Shown: positions 23,901-35,514 of the stretch, piece after piece | How positions within the stretch are numbered: the stretch's first letter is position 1 | Layout: every line of letters begins with the position of its first letter | Source of the DNA: Allomyces macrogynus ATCC 38327 | Taxonomy: Eukaryota > Blastocladiomycota > Blastocladiomycetes > Blastocladiales > Blastocladiaceae | DNA length: 64,000 nucleotides | Reading direction: 5' to 3' | NCBI GenBank assembly: GCA_000151295.1 | Contig: GG745340.1 | Location: forward strand, 1,169,154-1,233,153 | Position numbers and translations under genes: made by a program | The notes under the pieces: model-generated | What the model saw: only the letters and a program-made list of their open reading frames with translations | What the model was told of the DNA's origin: nothing | Database searches by the model: none

Positions 23901-26159
23901 ATGAACCCGTTCCAGCCCGCGGGCGATGACGACTACGACTTTGACGGCTTCTTTGGCCACGCTGCCGCCCCGAAATCCAAGCCGGCGCCGCCATCCGCAC
24001 CCGCTCACGCCCAGAAACCCGCTGCTGGCAGCAAGCCCGCGCCGACTGCCAAGCGCACCAAGGATGCCTCTGGCAAGCCCGTAACCGGCGCCAAGGCGGC
24101 CAAACGCGCTGCGAGCAGTACGCCCGCCACCGCCGACGCCGACTCACCGCCATCCATTATTGCCACCATCCCGGACGCGACCCCGACTCTCGACGACTCC
24201 CCGTCCTTCACAGACCTCGGCGTCCCCACGGTCCTCGCCGCGCACTTACGCACGCGGCTCGAGATCACCGAGCCGACCCGTGTCCAAACCGCCGTCCTCC
24301 GTGCTCTGCAACTGCACCCGGGGCGGGACTTGGCGATCCAGTCGGAGACCGGGTCGGGCAAGACGCTCAGTTTCGTGTTACCGATACTGCAAGCGCTGCT
24401 GTTCTCGGACGCGGATGATGCCAAGCTGTCGCGCGCGATCGGGCCCGTCGCGCTGATTCTGGCGCCGACGCGCGAACTCGCATTGCAAATTCACGGTGTC
24501 GTCGAGGCGGTCGCAAACATGTCGGCGCGGTCGACGACGGCCGATTCCGAGGGCGGCGACGGCGAGGCCGGGGACGTGGAGAAACCCACCCCCGCACCGG
24601 GCATGCGCGTTCCGCGGCACTGGCTCGTCTCGTCGGTGATTGTCGGCGGCGAGAAAAAGAAAGCCGAAAAGGCGCGCATTCGCAAGGGCGTGAACATTCT
24701 CGTCTCGACGCCCGGCCGGTTCCTGGACCACCTGCGCACGACGCGCTGTCTTGACGTCTCCTGCGTCCGGTGGATCGTGCTCGACGAAGCCGACCGATTG
24801 CTCGACCTCGGGTTCGAGCGCGACCTCAAGGCAATCTTCGCGCACCTGCACGGACGGGACGAATCCGCCAACCCGACGACGACCCCACCGCGCCCGCTCC
24901 CACCCGCACCCTCCACCGCGTGGCCCGCGCGGCGGCAAGTGTTCCTGTGTTCCGCGACGATCGACAAGGTCGCGCACCTCGCGCAGTGGGTGTTGAGCGA
25001 CCCGGTCCGCGTGTCGGGGACGACGTCCAAGGGCCCGGCGCAGCTCGTGCACGAGTACGTCGAGGTGCCGGTGAAACTCAAGTTCCTCGCGCTTGCCGTC
25101 ACGCTGTTGGCCATGGCGCGGAATATCGCGCACGGTGGGACGCCGGCGCCGCGGAAAGCCATCATTTTCTTCTCGACCCGTGCCGCGGTCGATTTTTACC
25201 ATGCGGCCGTCGCGCACCTGTTCAGTGCCGACCTGGCCGTGCACAAGTTGCACGGCAGCATGGACGCGAACGAGCGCAAGTCGACCATGGCGTCGTTCAA
25301 CGCCAAGTCCCCGACCACGCGGCACGTACTGATCACGACCGACGTTGCCGCGCGCGGATTGGATTTGGCGGGGGTCGATTTGATCGTGCAGTACGACGCG
25401 CCCGCGGATGTCGCCGAGTACGTGCACCGCGTGGGCCGCACGGCGCGTGCGGGCCGGAAGGGGGCCGCGGTCCTGTTCTTGGCGCCGCACGAGGTGGAGT
25501 TTGCGACGACGGTGCTTGCCGACGATGGGATGAAGAAGGTCGATCTGCCGGAGCGCGCGGCGCGGGCGTTGAAGGTGACCCCGGATACCTGGGAGAGGAC
25601 GGCGGTGCGGAAGTGGGGGATGCCGCTCGAGGATTGGGTCTGGCGCGATAAGCATGTACATATCCGTCGTGTTTTTGAGCGGAGTGCGCGTTGGTGGGCA
25701 CGGTACTGACGGTTTATGATGGTGTAGGCCAAGCGGCTCGCGACTGAGGGGTTCCAAGGGTACGTTAAGGGTTACGCGACGTACCCGGCGGCACTCAAGT
25801 CGATTTTCCACGTGCGCAAGCTGCACCTCGGGCACCTGGCCAAATCTTTTGGTCTGCGCGACGCGCCCGCGCAGCTCGCGCAGATCATGGGTGGGCAGCG
25901 GCAGCAGCAGGGCGAGGGCGGTGCCGCCGAAGGCGCCACGAGCAGGAAGGCCAAGCGTGCCAAGGCCGACGCCGACGACGGCGGCGACGAGCAGCCGGGC
26001 GCCAAGCGCGTGAAGAAGGTGCACGCCGACGGGATCGAATCGTACGCGAAGGGTGCCGACGAGACCGTGCATCGCCATTTGGCGGCCGAGTTTGATTCAG
26101 GCGCCGGGTACGCGCTCGGCGGGAAGAAGAAGGGTAAGGGCAAGGGTGGCAGGAAGTGA
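23901..26159 (+). CDS. DBP7: ATP-dependent RNA helicase DDX31/Dbp7
   Basis: DDX31/Dbp7 is a nucleolar DEAD-box helicase needed for 60S ribosome assembly. Two exons, 23901-25655 and 25728-26159, join in phase to a 728-aa protein. A 100-residue Lys/Ala/Pro-rich disordered leader precedes the helicase core. Motifs in order: SETGSGKT (I), PTRELALQ (Ia), TPGR (Ib), [13 protein letters not shown] (II), SAT (III), DVAARGLDL (V) and [10 protein letters not shown] (VI). The C-terminal extension, mostly in exon 2, has [19 protein letters not shown] and a [15 protein letters not shown] block that identify the Dbp7/DDX31 subfamily. A basic tail follows (Lys/Gly-rich at the very end), fitting a nucleolar protein. 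The helicase core has a long insertion between motifs Ia and Ib. Confidence 0.95.
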
Positions 26160-26458
26160 AGTGATGATGCGTGATGATGGGCAGAGAAAACATGTTTATT
26201 TTTGATGTGGTTGGTTGCTGCCCTCGTCGTCCAACTCCAACAATCACAAACCTCTCGCCACCAGTCGAACGCCCACCAACATCAAACAAGAAAACCATGG
26301 AACGCTGGAGACAGAAAAAACAAAACAGAAAACATGCCAAAATGAAAAACGGCAACGGGGCGGCATCGTGGCGAGAGAGGAGGGGCCGCGGGCTGACGAC
26401 CGCACGCAGCGTCAGAGGGTCGGCGAGGGGCAGGCACGTCGACGACGACGACGCACAC

Positions 26459-27976
26459 TTAGTTCTGCGGGGCCTCCTGGGGCGCCGTCGGGACGGGCGA
26501 CCGCGAGCGCGACCGCGGGGCGGCACCGGCGGGCGAGCGCGAACGCTGGCGCGGCGGCGAGCGCGGCGGCGGCGTGCGCTCACCGTCACGCATGGGCGAC
26601 CGCGGACGGTCGGCGGGGGCGCCGCGCGGCGACCGCGAACGGTCGCGCGGCGGGAGAGGCGACCGCGAGCTAGAGATCGAGCAGCAGGTGCATGAGTCAG
26701 AGTGCGAGGTGGGCAAAATCGACTGCGCGCGAATGGTGGTGAATGCATACCGGCGGCGAGGGGGCGACCGCGAGCGACCGCGGGGCGCACCGCCGTACGA
26801 GCTGGGGCCCCCGTAGCGACCGCGCTCCTCGCGGCGGCCGACGGTGCGGGCCCACTATTGAGCGTCCGATCGGAGGAGAGGTGAGTTTGCTGGTCAAGTC
26901 GAACTCGGAAATGCAGGAGCGCGACGGACCTGCAGGCTCAGGGTGCTGCCCTCGAAGCGAATGCCGTGCAAGTCATTGTAGGCGTCCTCGGCGTCGCGCG
27001 CGTCCTCGAACTCGACGAACGCAAAGCTGTTGGGATGAGGAGCGGGTGTTGGAGGTCAGATCGTGTGCGCAAAGGAAAAGTGGAGTCGGCAATAAAAAAA
27101 ACGTACGGGCGCGAGCCCGGGCGCGGGGCCGGAATGTCACAGCGGACGAGACGGCCAAAGCTGTCACACACACACACACACACACACACACGCAGAAAAT
27201 GATCGAGCAGCACAGGTCCGGGAGACGACGAATCGGGGGGCGCGGAGCCGGGTCAGCACGGGCGGTCGCGGTCGAGCGGTGAGGGGGGATGATGGGCGTC
27301 GTAACGTCGTCTCGCAGCCGCTTCCGGTCGTCCGTCATTGGAAAGTGCGCAACGGGAGAGAGAGGGAACGATCGTCGTCGTCGATCGTGCATCGCGGCAT
27401 CGCGGATCGTTTGGACTCAAGGATGAGTGCCACAATCGGATGCCCGAGGGCCACACGGCGAGCACATCCGGAGCCGGGACACGACGCGCGAAATGGCGTG
27501 GCTCGGACCGGCACACCGTTGACTGCGAGCAGCCAACGAGCGCGCCATCCGCAAGGAGCGGCGGAGACGCATGGCGCGGGTGAGTGATGACGATGGCCGA
27601 GGCCGATCCGAGCTGGTCGAAACGAGCAGCGACCAGATCATCTCTCCGACAAGGGGGAAACGACGAGACGGCAGCGATGGGACGATGGCGACGACGAACG
27701 ATGGGGGACGAGGGGGGGACGACGAAACGCCGAGCAACACGTCGGGCCCGAGGGCCAAGAGCGTCCGCGGGGCGGCGAAGACGACTCGTTCGGCGAGCGC
27801 GCGGCGATTCAAGGACGACGACGACGGCGGCGGCGGCGGGCGATGGGCGGGGACAACGGTCACGACGACGGCAACGACGGACGGCGAGGGGGCACGGACC
27901 GCTCAAACTCGTAGGCGAGGTCGCGGGCACGCGTCTGCGGGTTGATGCCCGAAACGAAGATGGTGCGCTTGCCCAT
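26459..27976 (-). CDS. Serine/arginine-rich splicing factor with one RRM, 180 aa
   Basis: Five exons: 27976-27900, 27160-27107, 27026-26930, 26854-26751 and 26669-26459, totalling 543 nt. Exons 1-3 encode an RRM: RNP2 is TIFVSGIN in exon 1, RNP1 is FAFVEFED in exon 3. The second half is Gly/Arg then RS-dipeptide rich (many SRSP and RSRSP units), the hallmark of SR proteins that recruit spliceosome components and are phosphorylated by SRPK. The first intron is 739 nt, far longer than any other confidently defined intron here, and its acceptor tract is a pure TG repeat (27162-27191). SR genes in many eukaryotes regulate themselves through such introns. I cannot assign it to a numbered SRSF class; an Npl3-like or U1-70K-like role is less likely because of size and the single RRM. 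Confidence 0.85.
27162..27191 (-). repeat. (TG)n dinucleotide repeat in the acceptor of SR intron 1
   Basis: About fourteen CA units on the plus strand read as TG on the transcript and end directly before the CAG acceptor at 27161-27163. The repeat takes the place of the usual pyrimidine tract. Confidence 0.85.
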
Positions 27977-28325
27977 GATGAACGATTGGAGGATGCGATA
28001 AGGGGAACACGGCCGGCCGAGGAAAGGGAGCTGAGCGCGAAATGTGCCGATGGTCGCGGTGGTGGTGGTGCGGTGCGGTGGCTGGCAAAAGCGACGGAGA
28101 GAGCGGCGTGGAAGCGGCGCGTGCGACTGCGTGGCGTGATGTCACGCGACGCGCTGCCGCGGTCACGCGAGCGCGAGACGCTCCTTCTGCCCCCCCTGAT
28201 CCCCCTGATGCATGCCTGCTGATCGGCATTCCCTCTGCCGTCTGCGGTCCGGCGCAACGCTTCGCCCACGACGACCACCGGCCAACCATCCCGCCTCTGC
28301 ACTGCCCGCAATCGCTGCAGCCGCG
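27977..28325. promoter_or_regulatory. Divergent spacer between the SR gene and TMEM231
   Basis: About 350 bp between outward-facing starts. No coding frame here is convincing and no regulatory motif can be named. Confidence 0.4.
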
Positions 28326-29538
28326 ATGCCGTGGGTCGACCTGCTCTACGTGCCGCTCGGCGTGCGGTACCAGGCGCCGCTCTGCTCGCTCGCCACGTTC
28401 TTGGCCGTGTTCGCAACAGCGATTGCGGCCATTGTGCCGTTTCTGCTCGCCTACTACGCCGATGGGTTCTGGATCTCGCACACGTCCATCTTGGAACAGC
28501 CCGACGTGCGCGTCGATCTCGGCCGAATTCACGTCGAGCTGCAAGGGTCGTACCTGGCCGGATCGCCGCTCGCACTGGCGCGCGGCGCCGCTTCGTCCGA
28601 CGCGGCATGGCAAGCCCTGGCCACGACCAACACGTCGCTCATGATGCGCGAGCTCGCGGCGGCGGGATCGAGTGCGGTCGACTTGAGGTTTCCGACGGTC
28701 GAGGTGCTTACACGTCGTACATGAGCTCCACCAGATGGTGGATTGGGGGCTGATTGGGCGGCGGGGAAGAAAAGTAGAGCATCCCGTTCGACCACGACCG
28801 CAACGGCCGCATGGACCGGTGGGACGCACGTATCTCTGTGCCCGTAGCCGACGACGAGACCATCTCGGCCGTGACGCTGAGCTTGGCGCTCAACGTGACT
28901 TGGGTATGTTTTGTGACCATGTCTTGAAAAGCCGCATCTTTGGCGATTGTGTCTCGAACGGTCTCGTCTTGAACGGCCGTGTCGTGGGCGGTCGTGATAT
29001 GGACGACCGCGTCTTGAACGGTCGAAAGTTCAGAGTCTGACACGGTTCCGCCACCCACTAGTCCAAGCTTTCTCTGTCGCTCGTCACCCCGCTCACCTTG
29101 GTCGCAACCTCGCCACCGCCGCTCGCGAGCGACCTGACGTGGGACGGCGACCTCGTGTTCACATTCGCCGCACCTGTCCCGACCAACCCGACCGTCATCC
29201 CGCGCGTGTCCGCATCCATGAGCCCGACCACACCAAGCACGCGCGCACCACGCGCGCGATCCCGCCCGCTCACGCTCCGCGTCCGCCTGCACGTTCCCAC
29301 ATCACCCGTCCCCGTGCGGCCGTCGTGGGCCTACATGCTCAAGTGGGCATGGGTGCAGTATCTGGCCGTGGGCCTGCTCGTCACGGGCGTGGCCTCGCGC
29401 GCGCTCGGTGGGGTGCGCGAGCGGCTTGTGGCCATGCGCGTCGTCGACACGCGCACTGTCGTAGTGGGAGGAAGTGCTGGGGTGGGGAGTGCGGCTGTGC
29501 CGGGTGGGAAGCAGCGGTTCCGGCCCGTGACGTTCTGA
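28326..29538 (+). CDS. TMEM231: Transmembrane protein 231, ciliary transition-zone (MKS module)
   Basis: TMEM231 belongs to the MKS/B9 complex that forms the membrane gate at the base of the cilium. Exons 28326-28703, 28778-28903 and 29062-29538 give 326 aa; human TMEM231 has about 316. The N-terminus has the expected short cytosolic lead (LYVPLGVRYQAPLCS), a first transmembrane helix (about residues 22-42) and the GFWISHTSILEQPDVR segment that matches the family closely. A beta-rich middle region with an acidic D.N...D turn follows, and a second helix lies near the C-terminus with MLKWAWVQYLAVG before it. The 158-nt second intron contains degenerate short repeats. Confidence 0.9.
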
Positions 29539-29959
29539 CGACTTGGACTCCGGGTGGAGAGGATGGAGACTGGAGAAATATGTCTGGCGAGGATCATTTT
29601 GGTTGATGGCTGGGTTTTGAATTTCTGACGGCAGGTGGGACGGGTCTTTGCGCCCAGCTCGCTCAGTGTCAGGCCCTTCATCCCGCGTCTTGCTCCGTGT
29701 CCTTCCGCGTCGTAGCCAAGCGCCTCACGCCCTCGAGGCTCGGGCCACACCGTCGAAGCGTTCGTGCTTCTGGCCATCGCGCTGGATGTCTCGCGACGTT
29801 GTTGTTGACTTCTTGTCGCCCCGTGACTATCGCATGACAGCTGCCTTGACAACCGTTTCGCCTTGAACGTCGTTTTGGCCGTGATCATTTCCAACCCGCA
29901 TCCTTCTCGCAACTCGACCGTCTTGCTCGCGCAACTTGCTGCAAACCAATCTGGCCACG
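29539..29959. other. Spacer after TMEM231
   Basis: About 420 bp, holding the TMEM231 3' end and the presumed promoter of the next gene. Nothing else recognised. Confidence 0.35.
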
Positions 29960-30885
29960 ATGAGCCAATTCGCCGTGCCCGACCCATTCTCGCCCAGACG
30001 CCGACTGCAGCGCACACCGCCCGATGGCAGTCCGCTCCCGGCCTCGCCCGCCGCCGCGATTCGGGTACCAATCTGTACCCCACGCCCGTTCTCCACACTC
30101 TCCACCCAGCTGACGACCCGAATCGGTCCGCCCAGGACACCAACGACGACGACGACAATGACGCTACGACCCCGACCCGCACCGCCCCCCGTTCTTCAGC
30201 CGCTCCTCCACGGCAACCCGACTGGTCGGCCGCACGCCCACCTCCAGCCACCCGCCCACCGCGCACCCTCGCCCGCTCCGCACTCGCGCGGTCGGCCCTC
30301 GCCGAGGCTGCCTCTACCGGTGACGTCTTCGGCGACAACGACCCACCCGCCGTCGTCGCACCTCCTCCCCTCGCGGGCGGCCGCCGGCGGATCCCCGCGC
30401 GCGCAAAACCCGCGCCGCCCCCACCCGCGACCCCAATGCGCGACAACACGAATCCGTTCGTCGCCGCCTCTGCCGCGGTCGTGCCGCCGTCCGTGCGGCG
30501 CATTCCGGCGGCAGCAGCCGCAGTCGCCTCGCCGATGCCGCCGCGCACGCCGTCGTCGGCGCTGCTGCGGTCAGCCATGCACATGACGCCCAAACGGCGC
30601 GCGCCCGTGGGGTCGCCGACGACGTCCGTGCGCGCCACGCCGATGCGGGTCAGTGCGGGTGGGCCGGTGACGAAAAAGCGGCGCGTGGTCGTGGAGGAGC
30701 CCGCGGCGGTGGTGGAGGACGACGACGGGGTTCCGCCCGTGTGGGTCGTGCCGCGAGTTGGCGAAGACGGGGCTATGGGAATGGTGCGGGTGGATCCGCC
30801 GCGGGATGCGCCCGCTGTTCGTGGGGTGCGTGCGGTCGCGGATTTCCGTATGACAAGCGAGTTTATGGGCGTCATGGGAGCGTGA
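29960..30885 (+). CDS. Hypothetical intrinsically disordered protein, rich in Pro, Ala, Arg and S/TP sites
   Basis: I do not recognise this protein. The best start (29960) opens a frame containing FSPRRRLQRTPP that reads well to about 30065. From about 30110 to the stop at 30885 a different frame reads well: an acidic patch, NTNPF, several TP sites next to basic residues, and a KKRR cluster that could be a nuclear localisation signal. An intron from 30075 (GTACCC) to 30109 (CAG) would join them in phase but is only 35 nt, so the join may be wrong or there may be a one-base sequencing error. Basic-plus-S/TP composition suggests a nuclear or cell-cycle-phosphorylated protein; that is inference only. 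Confidence 0.4.
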
Positions 30886-31395
30886 ATAAAGCCAGCAAAA
30901 TGTTTGGGAATCTTCTCTCGTTCTATACCATGCCGAGGTGGTTGACCACTCGGCGCGGCTCAAACTGGAGAGTGGATGGGCAGAAATCCAGCAAAGATGT
31001 TGTGCGGTTTGCAACCAGGCAGGTCAGAAAGAGGCGGCTGCGTTTCCTCATTGTGAATACAGAACAGGTCTGTGAAAAGCCAATCTTCATTCGCGCCAGT
31101 CGAGCAAGTGTGCACACGGGCCAAAGGTAGCAAGAGAGGTGCGTGGCGGAGAGGTTGGCGGGGAGGTGGAGAGGTGAGTTTTGATGATCGTGTTGACAAG
31201 GTCACATGCGTTGTTGGGAGGCAGAGGGTGTTGCCATGCCGTGAGGGAGAGCGCGGAGACGCGCTCGTTCATCTCGCTCGCCGCGTCGATTGTCAGCAAG
31301 CCCTTTTGGAAACACCAGCGACAAAGCAAAACAACGACTCGGACTCGCGGCAACACCAGCAGATCCAGACCGACACGCCAATTTGCGCCCTCACG
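30886..31395. other. Spacer between the disordered protein gene and BET4
   Basis: About 510 bp, lower GC than the genes. It holds the 3' flank of one gene and the promoter/leader of the next; nothing else seen. Confidence 0.35.
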
Positions 31396-32710
31396 ATGCA
31401 GCACGGCCGCAAGAAACCCACGACCCCGCTTTCGCACGCGCTCAAGGTGCTTGAGCAGAAAAAGATTGCCGAGTACCGCGCCAAGGCCACGCAATGTCTC
31501 GAGCTGGTATGACCGCCACGCTGCGCACATCGACCCTGAACCGCTCCGGATCTGATGGGCAACGTTGAATACGCGTAGCGCCACCGCCACGTCCTCACCG
31601 CCGACGCGCTCGCCGCGACTGCTGCGCTCCTCAACGACAACACTGAGTACTACACGATCTGGAACTACCGCCGCGAGCTGTTGGCCGCGGTGCCCGACGA
31701 CATGGTCGCAGCACTGCAGCAGGAACTCGTCTGGCTCATGCGCACGATCTTGCCGTGCAATCCGAAAAGCTATTGGATTTGGAACCACCGGCGGTGGACG
31801 CTCGAGACGCTGGCCGGCATTTTGACCGCGAAGCAGGACGCGATTGTCGCGCTCTGGCGTGGGGAAATGAAGCTGGTTGACCGGTTCTTGGACCTGGATC
31901 CGAGGAATTGTGCGTTTTGGCTGCTTTGCGCACACTCAACGTGTTGTATCGAGAGCTGACGTCGCGATCCTCTGCCCTAGTCCACGCGTGGGACTACCGC
32001 CGCTACGTCGTCGCGCAACTGTGCCCCTACGACGCGCGCCTGGTCGAGGCCGAGTTCCAGTTCACGTCGACCAAAGTCGCGCAAAACTTTTCCAACTTCT
32101 CGGCGTGGCACCAGCGGTCCAAGCTGTTTGCCGAGTGGTTGCAGCAGACGAACCGAGCGTTCCCGGATGCGCTCAATGACGGTACGTTCGACGCGTCGTG
32201 ATTGGTGGTTGCGATCTCTGACCATGGGTAACCACATTGTTCAGAACTCGACCTGCTCCACAACGCCGTCTACACGGAACCCAACGACCAGTCGGCGTGG
32301 CTCTACCACAAGTGGCTGCTCGCGCAGGCCGTGGACCGGCTCGACGCGTCGGCGCTCGCGGCGGTGCGCCGCGCCGAACTGGCTGTGATTGAGGAACTTG
32401 CCGAGCTCGAGTCCGAGTGCAAATGTACGTCGGGTTCCGCTCTCTCTTTTCTCCACCCAAGAAGTAACTGATGACCGTGGATTTTTGTTTGGTAGGGGTT
32501 CTGGGCGCGCTCGTGTTCCTCTGCACGCTCGGCGGATTGGCCACGCCCGACGAAATCGGCAAGGCCGAGTACATGGTGGCGGAGCTGAAGCAGATTGACC
32601 CGTACCGCGCGCAGTATTACGCGACGCTGGTGCCGCGGAGGCAAGAGGGTGGCGAGAAGGTCGGGTCAACAGGACCGGGTTCGGGGTCACGTGCAGCTGG
32701 CCGGTCATGA
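31396..32710 (+). CDS. BET4: Rab geranylgeranyltransferase alpha subunit
   Basis: This is the alpha subunit of GGTase-II, which with the beta subunit and Rab escort protein attaches geranylgeranyl groups to Rab GTPases. Exons 31396-31506, 31579-31909, 31981-32181, 32245-32424 and 32496-32710 total 1038 nt (345 aa); yeast Bet4 has 327. It begins with the MQHGRKK signature of Rab-specific alpha subunits. The prenyltransferase-alpha repeats follow: YYTIWNYRRELL, NPKSYWIWNHRRW, a FHAWDYRRYV repeat rebuilt across the second junction, NFSNFSAWHQRS and NDQSAWLYHKWLL. There is no Ig or LRR extension, as in other fungi. CaaX-enzyme alpha (FNTA) is excluded by the N-terminal signature. Confidence 0.93.
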
Positions 32711-33053
32711 TATGGAACGGGGCTGCGTTGGGATTGCTGCACGGTGGAGAGTCACGACATGGTGATAAATATCATTCAGTTTTGGTGAGCTGTGGAGTCT
32801 GCTCGGAACAACTGCTGAAACGGTGCAAATAACGACCGCAAGGAAGCCGGCTTGATCATAGAGCAGGCGGCAGTGACTCGAACCCGGGCCTGTGATCAAC
32901 GAGCTGTGCTGACGTTCCCTTTTCCCAACCCGTTCGCCACGGCGCTCAAAAGGAAATTAAATTCCATCCACCGAGCGACCAAGAACCGACGAGTCACGCT
33001 GCAACCTGCCGCAACTGCACTGGCCATCCGACTTCGACCTGCAAATATCTGTC
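32711..33053. other. Spacer between BET4 and TOE1
   Basis: About 340 bp. It contains a tRNA-like minus-strand stretch near 32880-32980 that does not fold properly (listed among rejected items). Otherwise it is the 3' flank and leader. Confidence 0.35.
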
Positions 33054-35148
33054 ATGTCCAAGTCCAAGCGCCCGGCCAGCTCGCCGCCTGGCGCCAACGG
33101 CGACCACGACGACACGCACGGCCCGTCCACCTTGCCGCCGTTGCGCCGCGGCCGGCACTACATCTACCCGGAAACATGCCTGCAGCGCACAACGTATACG
33201 GCCGTCACGGAGCGCAATTTGTTCGAGAGCATGGACGCACTCAAGGAGGCCATCAACTCGGCCACGTTTATTGCGGTCGACATGGAGTTTTCGGGGCTCG
33301 CGAGTAACTTGAACGCACAGTACTATTCATTTATTTACAGAGAGGCTTTTGTCAGGGAGAACACTGGACCGAATCTGATAGGAGGACATGAATTTTGCAC
33401 AACGATAGAGACCTCGACACGCGATACAACGGCACGAGAGAGTTTGCCAGGGATTACGTGATCCTGTCGATGGGCGTGAGCTGCTTCCGGCTCGTCGAGC
33501 GCGGCCAAAGCCCGGCGAAATTGAACAAGAACGGGACCGGTCTCGCGCAGCCGCCGTCCGACGACGAGGCCGGCAAGTCCAAGCGCACGACGTGGGAGGC
33601 GCAGACGTTCAACATTTTGCTGCGTCCCGAGGTGCGCGTCGACATTGCGCCGGCTCGTTTCCTTGGGTCGGTTCACGGCGAGCTGACCCTCCATCGATTC
33701 CCGCCGCCGCATAGGACAAGTACCAAGTGTCGACGCGCAGTCTGCACTTCCTCGCCATGAACGGGTTCGACTTCCAGGCACAGATCCTCTACGGGGTCCC
33801 GTACGCGCCGGGGAACCTCGCCACGAACGGGCGCAAAGGCCCGTCGGCCGGCACGCGCGCACTGCGGGACCTGTTCGACCACATCCGCAAGGGCCCGGCG
33901 CCGATCGTCGTGCACAACGCCTGGCTCGACCTGGCCATGTTCTACCACGCGTTTTACGCGGACCTGCCTGCCGACGTCAACTCGTTCAAAGCCGACCTGA
34001 GCTACCTGTTCCCGCGCGGCATCTTCGATACGAAACTGATTGCTGCGCAAAAGGAAGACGAGCACAAGACGGTGCTCGCGCACATTTTCCGCAAGTACGA
34101 GCGCATGCACGATACGGCGATGGTCCGCGGATTGCCGTACATGGCGCTCGAGTTTGGGCGCGCACGCGTCGACCCGCCGCCACCACCGGCGGCGGACCCG
34201 GCGAACGTGCCCGTGTGCAAGATGTTCAAGCGCAACGGGTACTGCAAGCAAAACATGCAGTGCGGCCAGTCGCACGACGTCGACGCGATTCTCGACGAGT
34301 ACTTTGCACAGAAGGGCGGCGAGTTTCGCGGCGAAGTCGATGCCGCGGCGGCCCCACCGCCCGCGAAGCGCCGCCGCGTCGGCGCCAAGGAAGAGGAGGA
34401 ACACGCCGCGGCGATTGAAATCCCGGCGAGTTCCGAATCCGAGGACGACGACCTGGTCGTCGTCTCGGGCCCACCGAAACCGGCGCTGCTGCCGCCGGCG
34501 CCGGCCAACGCGACACAGCACCGGTTCCTGCTGGACGTGTCGATCCCGCCGCCGCCCGCGTCCTGCGCGTCCCCCACCGCCGGGTCCGAAATCAACACGC
34601 ACGCCGCGCACATGGACGCGGTCATGACGGGGTTCCTGTTCGCGCACCAGATCTTCCAAGGGTGGGTCGTGCTCGACCCGTCCGGCCCGTCTGCCAGCTC
34701 GGCGTCGCCGTTCAACGCGCAAGCGAGCGACGATTTCTGCAACAAAATGTTCCTGATGAACATGAATTACCCGTGGACGATTCGCAAGTCGCCGTTTGAC
34801 CAGTACTCGCCCGCGGTGCTGAACGAGATTGACCGCAGTAAGCGCATTGACGAGGAGCGCGTGCGCCGCGAGGAGCGCAAGCGCGCGCGCGAAGAGGAGA
34901 GGACACGGGCCCGCGACGATGACGGAGCGTGGCGCGGGTTCCCGGATGGCGAGGTCGCGTTTGGGTTACCGGACGATGGCGGCGCGTTTGATGGGGATAG
35001 CGGCGGCGCGGGGCGCGGTGGGTTCCCGGAGGAGAACGGGTCGGCGTCGGGGTCGGGGTCGGGGTCGGCAACGCCCAGGTCGGCGGACAGTAGCGGCAAT
35101 GCGCCGCTGCGCAAGAGGTTCCCGGGGCCGCCGTCGCATTGGACGTGA
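33054..35148 (+). CDS. TOE1: TOE1-type DEDD 3'-exoribonuclease with CCCH zinc finger
   Basis: TOE1 trims and deadenylates the 3' ends of snRNAs and other small nuclear RNAs, in Cajal bodies in animals. Exons 33054-33319, 33409-33631 and 33715-35148 sum to 1923 nt (640 aa). The CAF1/PARN-type nuclease core shows VDMEFSG (first Asp and Glu), HNAWLDL (second Asp) and THAAHMDAVMTG (His and last Asp), so the catalytic set looks complete. A CCCH finger (CKMFKRNGYCKQNMQCGQSH, about residues 310-330) is inserted in the middle as in TOE1 and absent from CCR4-NOT CAF1. A KRRR nuclear localisation-like patch follows the finger. The C-terminus is a long Arg/Glu helix then Gly/Ser-rich tail, which is lineage-specific. 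The first intron (89 nt) follows the DxE motif directly. Confidence 0.9.
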
Positions 35149-35514
35149 GCGGTTGCGGAGCGCGGCGCTGTTGGCCAGTGAGCGCGCCGAGTTCACCACG
35201 ATGGCGCGTTGGGTGTGATTGGATTCTGGCATTTGGATTTCGTTCTGTGCGTTCGCCTCGCTTGATCCAATCTGAGAGAGACCAAATCGTTGCGCAAGAA
35301 GGCCAGTCAGATTCACAGTCCCAAAACAACCCCGCCTTTTTTCATGGGGAATCGTTTTAAGCAAAAGGGAACGAAGAGCCCCCCGGCCCGACCGTATAAA
35401 TGGCTCTAAATCCGCCCCTCTTCCACCCACTCCTACCCTTCTCCACCCTCTCCCGAACTTTTCCACCTCTTCTCCACCCTTTTCCACCCCTCTCAGCCTT
35501 CTCTACCCGTCCCA
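35149..35514. other. Convergent 3' spacer with a pyrimidine-rich degenerate repeat
   Basis: TOE1 and the minus-strand gene end towards each other here. From about 35410 to 35510 the plus strand is almost pure pyrimidine and repeats a CTTCTCCACCC-like unit several times with variation. No coding potential. Confidence 0.55.

Noticed and set aside
24378..26078. 566-codon minus-strand frame
   Set aside because: It is antisense to the DDX31/Dbp7 helicase motifs.
27253..28608. 451-codon Arg-rich minus-strand frame
   Set aside because: It overlaps SR exon 1, its long intron and the antisense of TMEM231 exon 1; the composition is only that of GC-rich antisense DNA.
32870..32985. tRNA-like stretch on the minus strand, with a GGTTCGAGTC-type B box and a TGGCGAACGGG A-box-like piece
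   Set aside because: The T-stem has at least two mismatches, the acceptor stem pairs only over about five bases and no anticodon arm can be folded, so it is chance or a degenerate remnant.
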